The position numbers and the translations under genes were made by a program. Of a stretch of 64,000 nt of DNA, positions 17,586-26,138 are shown in pieces; position 1 is the first letter of the stretch; every line of letters starts with the position of its first letter. The notes below the pieces were generated by a model. The model saw nothing but the letters and a program-made list of their open reading frames with translations. It searched no databases and was not told where the DNA came from. Origin of the DNA: a virus; the IMG/VR virus record IMGVR_UViG_3300030339_000003, positions 62,001 to 126,000 of that record; one strand, written 5' to 3'.

Positions 17586-18688
17586 TTAAATGCCTTTTTC
17601 ATGATGTCATGTGCTGCAGTGTCTGCACGCTGTAATGCACTTAACCCATTCTTAACAAATGAAATATAACTTACCAATGAACCTACGGCAGCAGTCATCG
17701 TGTAAGCTTCCGCTGTTGACATCCCTTCCAGATCGTTATCAGTTTTCAGTTTAATCCCAAACAACGCAGATTCTTGTTTAGAAATATCAGCAATCGCCAT
17801 TAACATGTCGGCGGTCTTAGCGAGTTTCTTCGCCAGATCGTCGTAGCGCGCCTTACTTACTTTAAACTTAGCGTCTTTAACCTCAGTAGGTTTAATCGGC
17901 ACTACGCTGAACTGGAGCACTTTACGCTTAGGTTCCGTCTGAATATCAAACCACGTAGAACCCACCAGCTTAGCATAACTGAAACGTTTCTTTTCAGCAG
18001 CTGTACCTTCGGCTACGGTTGTACCTAGATCACGAGCAATGGTGTTACCAAAGTTAACAACATCAATTAACTTAACTGATTTGTCTTGTACTTTAGCAAA
18101 CAATGATTTAGCTTCTGGGAATGAATCTTTAATAGACTTCATTTTACCTAAAACAAAATCAAGTTCTTTGGTTAACCAATCCAGGTTTTCAGGATAGGAC
18201 TTAAGCTTGTGACTATCTAAAATTAATTTAGCATTACCTGGGTAAGCAAGTTCTTTATCGAACTCAATTTCCCCTGCTTTAATCTTAGCTTCCAAACGAC
18301 CTAAGTCAGTTTTAGATTTCTTACCAAAGCCAAAGAATACTTCGCCCAGCCATTTGAAGAAGTTACCGATCATAGAGAAGAAACGTTTAATCAATGTCCA
18401 CAGCGTACTAAACAAGCCTTCGCTGCCATCGATTATAGATTGACCCTTAGGTAACAGGTGTTGGCTAAACTTTAAGTACAATGATTCAGTACCCGTCAGT
18501 TCGTCTTTATCTTTCTTAGACAATTCGTCATGCTTAACTTTAATAGTTTGCTTGCCATCATCTAAGAAATCATCAACACTTTTCTTATCCATTTCATAAA
18601 GCTGTTCAATAGTCGGGGTAGTAACGTAGCGACCATTGATATCCTCGGACTTTACATTATGATCAAAATCTTTAAATAAAGTAGTCAT
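17582..18688 (-). CDS. Inner-body-type virion protein
   Basis: 368 residues. A Lys/Asp-rich propeptide leads to GTE at 66-68 and GSE at 88-90, followed by GLFSTLWTLIKRFF and FKWLGEVFFGFGKK, the aromatic amphipathic segment of the family. The remainder is Lys-rich and helical. The two (G)-X-E sites about 22 residues apart match those of its paralogues. By analogy with phiKZ it would be cleaved by the head protease and packed in the capsid inner body. It starts the transcript after the terminator at 18708-18737 and is coupled to the 159-residue gene downstream. Confidence 0.75.
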   Translation of the reverse strand: MTTLFKDFDHNVKSEDINGRYVTTPTIEQLYEMDKKSVDDFLDDGKQTIKVKHDELSKKDKDELTGTESLYLKFSQHLLPKGQSIIDGSEGLFSTLWTLIKRFFSMIGNFFKWLGEVFFGFGKKSKTDLGRLEAKIKAGEIEFDKELAYPGNAKLILDSHKLKSYPENLDWLTKELDFVLGKMKSIKDSFPEAKSLFAKVQDKSVKLIDVVNFGNTIARDLGTTVAEGTAAEKKRFSYAKLVGSTWFDIQTEPKRKVLQFSVVPIKPTEVKDAKFKVSKARYDDLAKKLAKTADMLMAIADISKQESALFGIKLKTDNDLEGMSTAEAYTMTAAVGSLVSYISFVKNGLSALQRADTAAHDIMKKAFK

Positions 18689-18707
18689 AAATAAAAAAGC
18701 TCCGTTA

Positions 18708-18737
18708 ATACTAGCCTGGTTTTACCCAGGCTAGTAT
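18708..18737 (-). terminator. Hairpin terminator
   Basis: 12-bp perfect stem with a six-base loop, 21 bases after the stop of the inner-body gene ending at 18759. Confidence 0.8.
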
Positions 18738-18758
18738 AAGGTTTTAGAACGTTAACAC

Positions 18759-20006
18759 TTAAACGTGTGCAGCGATACCGTCGATCACAGCGCCACAGAT
18801 GTCAGCAGCCAGGCTGTTAACAGTTTTGGTCAGAGTTGCAGCAGAAGATGCTACAGCTTTAACCAGTGCAACTTTCTTGCCTGCATCAGCATCAGCGCCA
18901 GCGGCATTGATATAGCCAACCAGTTTGTCGCGTTTTGCAGCTGCGAATTTCTGATCAACTTTAGCAGTTTCCAGAGATTTCAGATGTTTCTCAACACCGG
19001 TCAGTGCAGTTTTCAGAGCGCCAACGTTGTTAACTTTAGGAGCCGCTTCACCTTTAGACAGGGTAGCAAACTTCTCAGTTTTAACAGCGCGCAGGCCCAG
19101 TGAACGTGCAGCTTTAGCAGCATCTTCCAGGGAATCGGTTTTGCCTTCGCTGGTGAACACCAGGCGCAGACCAGCGAATTCGCCGATGTAGTTGGATTTA
19201 TCACCTTCTTTCTTCTCTGCAGTTGCAGCGAATTCAGTGATTTTGGATTTCATGGTAGAAACCAATGCGCCGTAAGCGGTATTGAATTCACCCAGGCCGA
19301 TTTCGCCATCGAGCAGGTTAGCGTAAGCGCCAGTTGCTACTGCAGCGTCAGTCAGTGCCAGAGCTTTCTCGAACAGACCTTTTTCGCCGTAGTTGACGTA
19401 GCCGTTCCAGCTGCCGAGTTTGATTTTCTCTTTAACTTTAGCGCCTTCTTTATCCAGCGATACGCGGACGTTAGCGGCTTTCTTCTGCAGACCTTTAACT
19501 TTGTTAAACAGGCCAGTGAAGAATGCAACAACACCGTTGAAGATACGACGGATGAATTCCAGGACAGCTGCACCAGCGCCTTTCACTTTATCCATCAGAC
19601 CTTCCATACCGTCGCGAGCAACAGTTTCGGTAGTAGAAGCATCATAAAGATCTTCTGCGCCGACACGTGATGCGCCTTTAGAAGGTGCGCCGCCCAGGTG
19701 ACGAGCTGACAGTTTAGAAGCGTTGTTGTACAGGGATGCGAATGCACGGCTGTCGAAGTTACCAGATTTCAGCATGGATTCCATACCTTCAACGGCTTCA
19801 ACAACTTCTTCGCTTGCTTCTTCAATGGCGTCGATCTGGTCAGCCATTTCTTCGATCACTTCGGACTGTTCCTGAATTTCAGCAGTCGCTTCGGCAACTT
19901 CAGCGCGAATTTCTTGCATCACTTCAACAACAGCTTCAGTACCAGCAGCGCCTTCTTCGGACAGACCCAGTTCTTCAGTTCCAGCATACAGTAATGAATT
20001 AAACAT
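18759..20006 (-). CDS. Inner-body-type virion protein with acidic coiled-coil propeptide
   Basis: 415 residues. Residues about 24-75 are almost all Glu, Ala, Val, Ile and Gln in heptads, a strongly acidic scaffold-like coiled coil. Candidate head-protease sites are GTE 9-11, GTE 22-24, GME 74-76, GAE 116-118 and GME 133-135. The family's aromatic segment (FIRRIFNGVVAFFTGLFNK) follows, then a Lys/Ala-rich basic tail. Cutting would remove the acid part and leave a basic DNA-compatible protein. The gene is G+C-rich with CTG-type codons like the capsid gene, suggesting very high expression; it is my best guess for the most abundant inner-body protein. Confidence 0.75.
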   Translation of the reverse strand: MFNSLLYAGTEELGLSEEGAAGTEAVVEVMQEIRAEVAEATAEIQEQSEVIEEMADQIDAIEEASEEVVEAVEGMESMLKSGNFDSRAFASLYNNASKLSARHLGGAPSKGASRVGAEDLYDASTTETVARDGMEGLMDKVKGAGAAVLEFIRRIFNGVVAFFTGLFNKVKGLQKKAANVRVSLDKEGAKVKEKIKLGSWNGYVNYGEKGLFEKALALTDAAVATGAYANLLDGEIGLGEFNTAYGALVSTMKSKITEFAATAEKKEGDKSNYIGEFAGLRLVFTSEGKTDSLEDAAKAARSLGLRAVKTEKFATLSKGEAAPKVNNVGALKTALTGVEKHLKSLETAKVDQKFAAAKRDKLVGYINAAGADADAGKKVALVKAVASSAATLTKTVNSLAADICGAVIDGIAAHV

Positions 20007-20031
20007 TGATAACTCCTGATAAATGATTTTG

Positions 20032-20049
20032 TTTTTACTTAAGTAAAAA
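20032..20049. repeat. Perfect 18-bp AT-rich palindrome between genes
   Basis: TTTTTACTTAAGTAAAAA in the 54-base gap upstream of the gene at 18759-20006, next to a second near-palindrome (AGTTTATTTAATTAAATAACT, 20050-20070). Could be a regulatory site or a weak processing or terminator structure. Confidence 0.45.
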
Positions 20050-20060
20050 AGTTTATTTAA

Positions 20061-21044
20061 TTAAATAACTTTTGAAAAGATACCCAAGACGTCTTGAATA
20101 TACTTGTCAACGTAGTTCACTACGCGCGGAGTGAATCCACTATAAAATGTAAGTGCAATCGCATCACCCTTTAAAGTGTTTTCCGCCTCGTGTATAATTT
20201 GGTTCCCTACGTTCTGGATTTTGCTCAATCCAGTATCTGCTTCTTTAACGACGTCAGACCAGGCTTTAATGAAATCAAGATAAGTGGCATAAGATTCTTT
20301 AACTTTTTGGTGCACGCCATTTAACTTATTAATTTGATTTAAGATGTGTTGGACTTCGCTTTTAGAAACCGACAAAGTATGCGATTCACCTGCGGGTTTA
20401 TCTCCGGACATAGAATACTCGATATTACCATCAGTATCCTTGAACTTAATCACCCGGCCAGCAGGTAATACATGAGATAAAGCCCAACCGTTATTTTTAT
20501 TGGGTAGTGTTAAAGGAGGGTAAGTAATCCCTTCGAACTCTTTAACAATCGCCATAACAGCGCTGGTGTTTGACGCACTTTTGTATTTGCGAATAGTGAC
20601 CAGCTGATGACCAAGGTAGTCGTTCACCTTACCCATGTGAGCCGTCAACAGTTCTGCCGTCTTAATCAGTTCTTCCAAGTCACGATCAAAATCTGACCAT
20701 TGGCCTGTGGATGTGATTGAACCAACTAATACCGTTGAAAGAGTAAAGTCATAATGCTCTTCTTTCAACGCCCCATTAATTTTGCTGGACAACATTTTGT
20801 TATCGTCAAAAACTTTGTGCAGTTGTACACCCAGTTTTTTGATGCCGACACTAAACAGGTTAAAGGATTTTCCACCTACCCATTGTGTGACAGATAACAG
20901 ACCGGTACCCAGGTCTTTCAGGTTGTCCACAAAATCTTCATTACCAACACGTGAGTCAATAGTATTTCTAATACTAGAAGCTAACGTGGTAAGTTCTGCA
21001 TGATTATTTAAACAAACGATACGGTGTTCACGAATATCATTCAT
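20061..21044 (-). CDS. Probable inner-body-type virion protein
   Basis: 327 residues, with one candidate head-protease site GNE at 34-36 in the context DSRVGNEDFVDNL and an amphipathic stretch after it containing Phe-Trp-Phe residues (QWVGGKSFNLFSVGIKKL). The rest is helical and Lys-rich. It overlaps the 440-residue gene upstream by eight bases. Similarity to the family is weaker than for its neighbours and rests on the site, the following segment and position. Confidence 0.65.
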   Translation of the reverse strand: MNDIREHRIVCLNNHAELTTLASSIRNTIDSRVGNEDFVDNLKDLGTGLLSVTQWVGGKSFNLFSVGIKKLGVQLHKVFDDNKMLSSKINGALKEEHYDFTLSTVLVGSITSTGQWSDFDRDLEELIKTAELLTAHMGKVNDYLGHQLVTIRKYKSASNTSAVMAIVKEFEGITYPPLTLPNKNNGWALSHVLPAGRVIKFKDTDGNIEYSMSGDKPAGESHTLSVSKSEVQHILNQINKLNGVHQKVKESYATYLDFIKAWSDVVKEADTGLSKIQNVGNQIIHEAENTLKGDAIALTFYSGFTPRVVNYVDKYIQDVLGIFSKVI

Positions 21045-22359
21045 TTTTACCTTCTTTCACAAAATTAATGGTGTCGTTACACAGGCCCGCTACAGCGTTC
21101 AAGGTTAACACCAGATAACGCGTGAAATCAGAGGTGATGTTCAGCAGGTCTTGTTGGTTCTTACGTACCAGCATAGAGTACATCGCTAATACGCGTTGTT
21201 TCAGAACTGGGTCACATTCTAGTTTCAGAATATTGTCACCAATTTCTTCATAGTCGCGATCATTGATGCGATGCTTGTTTGCTTTTTGACAAACTTGTAA
21301 CCAGCTTTCCAGTAACTTAACGGAAAGTTGAGAAACGTGTTTAATGGTGTCGCTGCTCAGAGTATCGATTTCTTGTTCGATATCCAGGAAGTCTGCAGTT
21401 TCACGTTTGTTCAGACGTACACCAATATCGGTAATACGTGAATCAAACCAATCGTCAATTGCTTTGGTAGAATCAACCTTTAAAGGTGTCTTCCAACGTG
21501 TATCAACTAAATGACGATCACCCATTAGATTGACTGAACGCATAACACGCAGCCATGGAACATTGCGAGGTGAAATATCAACCTTGCATTCTTTGAAACC
21601 AGGGTTATTCAAAATAACCGAAGTTTTCATCAGCTGAGCGATAACCTGATCATCGGTCTGCAGACCTTCAAAGCCGGAGAACACTGACATAATCTGCGTC
21701 AATTCTTTTTCAGAATAGTCGTAGTAGTTAATGGTCAGCGCAGTTGTGGTTTTGTAAAGGTTCAGGATTTGGTTATACCAGTCTTCCTTTACTTCGCCAT
21801 TAACTTTCAGCAGGTTGTATAAACGAGCCGATAAATTAAAACGTTCCAGACCTTCCGGGAATTGTTTCAATTGCTTAGTTGCGGTATCGATCAAACGAAA
21901 ACGTTCAACCAAAGACTCGGCATCTTCAGTCACCAGGGTATACGCTTCCTGGAACTTAGCAGCAATGGTCTTAGTGAAAGTCTTGGTAGATTCAACAACG
22001 TTGTCTAAAAAGCCCTCACAAGCCGCTACACGAGACGCAATGAATACGCTTGGGCGCAGAGTCAAACCAAAAGCTTCAGCGCCTTCAACGCGGGTAGCAT
22101 TGAATTCAACATCAGAACCATCGGTAGTGATAACACGCAGTTCGGATAACTGACCGTCAATTTCAATGGCGTCTTCAGGAGACAGCTCGTGGGGTTGCTT
22201 GTTTAAAAGCAGATCTTTGATCGCTTCAACTTTGTTAGCAGAACCCAACACTTCGTTTGTGATCAAATTTAAATCACGGGATGACTGCGCAACTTCCAAT
22301 AACTCAGCGGACTTAACAACTGAGATAGCAGCCAGATCACTATCCAGGTCATTTGACAT
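21037..22359 (-). CDS. Probable inner-body-type virion protein
   Basis: 440 residues. An acidic N-terminal region (1-92) is followed by GAE at 93-95 and ACE at 113-115, about 20 residues apart as in the clear family members, then a Lys/Phe-containing helical segment (ESTKTFTKTIAAKFQ). The long C-terminal part is helical and Asp/Lys-rich without known motifs. It overlaps the genes on both sides by 8-11 bases, indicating a coupled operon from 22864 to 20061. Function inferred from family and location. Confidence 0.65.
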   Translation of the reverse strand: MSNDLDSDLAAISVVKSAELLEVAQSSRDLNLITNEVLGSANKVEAIKDLLLNKQPHELSPEDAIEIDGQLSELRVITTDGSDVEFNATRVEGAEAFGLTLRPSVFIASRVAACEGFLDNVVESTKTFTKTIAAKFQEAYTLVTEDAESLVERFRLIDTATKQLKQFPEGLERFNLSARLYNLLKVNGEVKEDWYNQILNLYKTTTALTINYYDYSEKELTQIMSVFSGFEGLQTDDQVIAQLMKTSVILNNPGFKECKVDISPRNVPWLRVMRSVNLMGDRHLVDTRWKTPLKVDSTKAIDDWFDSRITDIGVRLNKRETADFLDIEQEIDTLSSDTIKHVSQLSVKLLESWLQVCQKANKHRINDRDYEEIGDNILKLECDPVLKQRVLAMYSMLVRKNQQDLLNITSDFTRYLVLTLNAVAGLCNDTINFVKEGKNE

Positions 22360-22864
22360 AACGGTTCTCTCCTAATACGACCAAAATTAAACGTGCCAGG
22401 AATTCAACACCAATACCACGTAACAAACGATAGTAATCAAAGTTAGTTACGCTATCTAACAAGATAGGAGACTTTTGTTCAGTACTCCGGGTAATGCTGC
22501 GTTTTTCCCATGCATTCATATTGCTGTTGTTATAAATGACGGTGGATTCGCCAATGGAAATATTAGAACCGATACTGCGAGCACTCAGCTGACCGTTTAA
22601 ATACAGTAAGATAGTGCCCACAATATTTGCACACGGACCTAATCCATTTTTATAGTTAGCCACAAGCCAACCTTTAAAATCTTCCCCAATTAATACACGC
22701 GCAGCACGCAGCACTTCTTGATACGAGCGTGAACTCGTTTTCATTTTGTAGTCTTGGGTTGACGAATTTAAGAACGTCCTGATATTGGTACTGGCAGCCG
22801 CAATATCCGCGTCTCTGACATTACCATTAACAAACCCATTTTTCACCTGCACATAAGTACCCAT
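22349..22864 (-). CDS. Unknown 171-residue virion-region protein
   Basis: First gene of a three-gene coupled operon (22864-20061) behind a TTTTATG element. It has a Gly/Asn-rich N-terminus, a central hydrophobic helix (NIVGTILLYLNG) and a C-terminal FLARLILVVLGE segment, neither clearly transmembrane. No protease site or catalytic motif. It probably serves inner-body assembly, given its neighbours; not recognised otherwise. Confidence 0.7.
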   Translation of the reverse strand: MGTYVQVKNGFVNGNVRDADIAAASTNIRTFLNSSTQDYKMKTSSRSYQEVLRAARVLIGEDFKGWLVANYKNGLGPCANIVGTILLYLNGQLSARSIGSNISIGESTVIYNNSNMNAWEKRSITRSTEQKSPILLDSVTNFDYYRLLRGIGVEFLARLILVVLGENRYVK

Positions 22865-22904
22865 TGTGCGTTAACTCCTAAAATAGTGTTAAGGTATAAA
22901 GTAA

Positions 22905-22913
22905 GCATAAAAT
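22905..22913 (-). promoter_or_regulatory. Late-type promoter-like element (TTTTATG)
   Basis: Minus strand ATTTTATGC directly after the terminator at 22920-22941 and 41 bases before the ATG at 22864. Confidence 0.45.
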
Positions 22914-22919
22914 CTCTTA

Positions 22920-22941
22920 CTAGGAGGGTTTCCCCTCCCAG
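22920..22941 (-). terminator. Hairpin terminator
   Basis: 9-bp stem (one G-U pair in RNA) with TTTC loop, GAAA in the minus transcript, 9 bases after the stop at 22951. Confidence 0.75.
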
Positions 22942-22950
22942 CAAAGGTAT

Positions 22951-23841
22951 TTATTGGTAGGATTCAACGATACCCGAAATGGTTGCAGAGTTCTTAATGA
23001 TTTTGCCGCGGTACTTTTCAATACGGTAATCTAAAGCAGCATCTTCCGACCCGTTCTTCAAATTGATCGCTTGAGATATTTTCATTGACAGGTATTCGTT
23101 GTTATCTTGTAATTCACGAATACGCCACAAATTAATATCTTTCATTAATGAATCGAACCAGTACTTAGGATTCAATGCATGCAACCCAAAGCCACGGTGC
23201 AGTTCAGGACGTTTGTCACCCAGACCTTCCAGCACAGCTGCCGACACTTCATCATCCGCAGCAAGTTCTGGGATAGATTCGATTTCTTTAATCAGAAGAG
23301 TAGAACCCTTCAATAAAGAAATACTGATGTTGGCAAACAAAGTACTTGAACCGTTTAAGAACAGCATTTCGTTCTTGGTCAAATATTTGTCAATGCGGAA
23401 ATTGGTTTCGGTCGACATGGTCAATAAACAGTCTAACAGTTTGTTAGCGTATTTGATCCAGTAATCGAGTTGTTCGATAGTGGAAAGCAGATACGTTTGT
23501 TTAACAGTCAGATCAACACCAGACCAAATGGAATCCGAATAATGGTTAATATTTTTCAGCAGTTTATCGTGCAGAGAAACAATAACTTCAGAAACGGTTG
23601 ACAGCAAAGTCAAAGGCGGAGTGTCGGCGCTGTAAGGCAATGCACGCGAAATCGCATTATTAATGGATTTCAATACTGCCCAGCTACGACCTTCAGACTC
23701 CAACGTAATGCCATTGGCTTCCAGGATGTTAATATTATCAATGATATTTTTAGCACCCACATCAACAACACTGAGCAGAGATACTACGCTTTTCTTTTCA
23801 ATGTTCTTAACGGTACGTGCATAAGCTACAACGTCGGTCAT
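22951..23841 (-). CDS. Unknown, probable virion protein (296 residues)
   Basis: Helical protein with Leu/Ile/Ser-rich composition. It lacks the clear double protease-site module, but a segment HALNPKYWFDSLMKDINLWRI near residue 230 has the aromatic amphipathic look of the family. It lies two bases after the 377-residue gene, so they are cotranscribed, and it ends at a terminator. A distant inner-body relative or partner is possible; no function is assigned. Confidence 0.65.
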   Translation of the reverse strand: MTDVVAYARTVKNIEKKSVVSLLSVVDVGAKNIIDNINILEANGITLESEGRSWAVLKSINNAISRALPYSADTPPLTLLSTVSEVIVSLHDKLLKNINHYSDSIWSGVDLTVKQTYLLSTIEQLDYWIKYANKLLDCLLTMSTETNFRIDKYLTKNEMLFLNGSSTLFANISISLLKGSTLLIKEIESIPELAADDEVSAAVLEGLGDKRPELHRGFGLHALNPKYWFDSLMKDINLWRIRELQDNNEYLSMKISQAINLKNGSEDAALDYRIEKYRGKIIKNSATISGIVESYQ

Positions 23842-23843
23842 AA

Positions 23844-24977
23844 TTAGCGGCCCATGAGTATGCGCGTTAAAGCTTCCAAGGTATCTGCACCTTCTGCTTT
23901 CTTCGCTTTGTTTTCGATATCTTTCATCGTGAACGTTTCAATGGAGAAATCGCCATTGTCGATGAAATGGAATACGCCATTACGTTCTTCATCACAAATA
24001 ATGATGCGGGACGCTTTAATGGCTTTAAAGATGGCTGGTAAAGAACGTTCGTTCAGGAAACGACGACCTACTTTTAATTCGATTTGTTTTGCAACATCCA
24101 TACCGATAATGAAAGTGTTAGCCATAGTGTTCAAAGAGAACACGCCAGAACGTAAAGCGGCTGCTTTGTTCAGACGTTCGCGTTTCGACATTTCGTCATA
24201 GTAGCCAGTCAGGTCATCGTTACGAATTTTGAATTTCTCTTTAACGACATCACGACCTGTAAAGAATTCAGGATAAGTGATTTCGCCAGAGTTGACCATA
24301 TCCAAACGCGCAAAGAAACCTTCTTCTACTTTTGCTGCACTGAAAATGTTTTCTAACAACTGTTGGCTAGCGGGCAAAGGGATTTCACGGAATACCAACG
24401 GAAAATCTATTTTAACACCAGTTGGTCCAATTGCGGTACTTTTAACAACCTTGCCAATGGCGAGGTTAGTGTGCTCTGTGAGTTCTGGATAAGACTGGCC
24501 ACCAATAACAATACTAGCATCACCATTACCAACAGCGGGTTGCTCGGCCGCATTAGGTGCTCCTTGTTTATTCGGCACCGGACCTGAAGTCGTTAATGCT
24601 TCACAGCCCATTAAGCCTACTAGTCCTGCACGACGCGGCTGTACTTCTCCCAGAATATCATTAATTTTGATACCATTAGCTTCTGCATTCTTAATCGCGA
24701 AGTGAGTCAAAATAGCCTGGATGTCGCGAGCCATGACAACTTGCATTAAGCCGTTCATATAAGAAGCGTGAAGGATGCTTTTATCAATTACGACGATCGG
24801 TTTGATTAACGCACGGTTTGCACTTTGAGTAATAGAACTGTCATTGAGCAAATTGTATGTATAACCCGCCTTGTCCGCAATGGAGGAAGCGCTATTAATT
24901 TCTTTATTATCTGGGAAAACCATTTTGGCTGCATCCAGCAGCAATTTTCCAATTCCTATGATGGTACCTAATGCCAT
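23844..24977 (-). CDS. Unknown, probable virion protein (377 residues)
   Basis: Start taken at ATG 24977 (MALGTIIGIG) with AAAGAGG upstream; the longer frame would need TTG. The N-terminus is a Gly/Ile-rich hydrophobic helix that could contact a membrane. A Pro/Ala/Gly-rich linker around residues 120-150 follows a candidate head-protease site (GLMGCEALT). The C-terminal half is mixed alpha/beta. It is transcribed divergently from the plus-strand gene at 25005, only 27 bases away. Role unknown; inner-body or head protein likely by location. Confidence 0.65.
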   Translation of the reverse strand: MALGTIIGIGKLLLDAAKMVFPDNKEINSASSIADKAGYTYNLLNDSSITQSANRALIKPIVVIDKSILHASYMNGLMQVVMARDIQAILTHFAIKNAEANGIKINDILGEVQPRRAGLVGLMGCEALTTSGPVPNKQGAPNAAEQPAVGNGDASIVIGGQSYPELTEHTNLAIGKVVKSTAIGPTGVKIDFPLVFREIPLPASQQLLENIFSAAKVEEGFFARLDMVNSGEITYPEFFTGRDVVKEKFKIRNDDLTGYYDEMSKRERLNKAAALRSGVFSLNTMANTFIIGMDVAKQIELKVGRRFLNERSLPAIFKAIKASRIIICDEERNGVFHFIDNGDFSIETFTMKDIENKAKKAEGADTLEALTRILMGR

Positions 24978-25004
24978 ACTAACCTCTTTATTTATGGTCA
25001 AATT

Positions 25005-26138
25005 ATGAGTGAAAAATTTGATATCAACAGTTTGGCGGGGTTGACAAAGACACCAGGTCTAATCGTCCCTGAACTATTAAAGAATACTTCAATCGCCGCG
25101 AGTACAAAAACACAAACTTCATCAGATATTGTTTTGTCAAGTGATGATAGAAATATTTTGCTGGACTATGCTTTTTCTGAACAAGGTGGACCGGGGTATC
25201 AATCCGCTTTGGTTAAATCGTTATCTGGTTTAAGGATGTATGGACCAGGTCACCAACAGATCCCTATAGCAGATGATGCCATAGGATTGGCATTTACTTC
25301 TCGCCCTTTGTTGAATTTATCTGATGATAACGTTCAATTGTCCCCAATATTGCAACCGTTCTATCGTTCTAGACCCAACAGTATTATGTCATATGTTCGT
25401 GGGTTATTAGACAAACAATGGGGATTGGCAAACAGCGGAACAATTAAATTCTTAGATCCTAAAACGGCTTGGCTGACACCTTTAACCAACTACCTCAAAG
25501 TCAGCAGTGGTTTCCCGGATCTCTCCCTTACGATCTCTACATCGTCTCCTGGGTTCAGACAAGAAGTGTATCGTTGGGTATCAGGTATTTTAGAACACAA
25601 CGGTTCTTATCAAATACGTCAAAGTTATTACATGTCCCAGCCTAAGTTTTTACCTTTCTTATTTGAAGCGTGGCTGAACTATATTAACGAAGTAACATTG
25701 GGTGACAATGGATTAGAACCGTATGGCGAAGCATTAAAACAAAGCTACCAAGATTACGATTGTCGTATTTACCATATTATCCTTAACCGTAATATGCGTA
25801 ATATCGAATGGATCTTCTGTAGCGCTTCATCATTACCTTCTACTTACCCGTCAGGTGCTTTCAGTACTATTGACAGAACACAGAACTCTTTACGTGGTCA
25901 AGGTCAAGACGAATTTGATATTCAATTCGACTCTATCGGTTTCCGTTATGGTAACGCATCTGTTGCTAAGATGTTTAACTCCACAACAGAATACTTTAAT
26001 CCCGATATGAAAGATGACCAGCGTGCAAATAAAATGAGAGCTTTGGAATTTAGTGAATACTACGGTTCGGGCTACAACCAAGTTTATCCTTATATTAATT
26101 TGGATAAAATGATTTTACAATATTGGGTGGCGAAATGA
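25005..26138 (+). CDS. Probable virion structural protein, short leader (377 residues)
   Basis: Rich in Ser, Tyr, Asn and Gln, beta-leaning, with a segment FDIQFDSIGFRYGNASV near the C-terminus that fits a tail or baseplate protein. No enzyme motif or membrane span. The ATG at 25005 has no Shine-Dalgarno sequence; a TTTATTTATGG element ends only about ten bases upstream, so the transcript may be nearly leaderless. The next gene overlaps its stop by ATGA, which ties its role to that large baseplate-like protein. Confidence 0.7.
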   Translation: MSEKFDINSLAGLTKTPGLIVPELLKNTSIAASTKTQTSSDIVLSSDDRNILLDYAFSEQGGPGYQSALVKSLSGLRMYGPGHQQIPIADDAIGLAFTSRPLLNLSDDNVQLSPILQPFYRSRPNSIMSYVRGLLDKQWGLANSGTIKFLDPKTAWLTPLTNYLKVSSGFPDLSLTISTSSPGFRQEVYRWVSGILEHNGSYQIRQSYYMSQPKFLPFLFEAWLNYINEVTLGDNGLEPYGEALKQSYQDYDCRIYHIILNRNMRNIEWIFCSASSLPSTYPSGAFSTIDRTQNSLRGQGQDEFDIQFDSIGFRYGNASVAKMFNSTTEYFNPDMKDDQRANKMRALEFSEYYGSGYNQVYPYINLDKMILQYWVAK

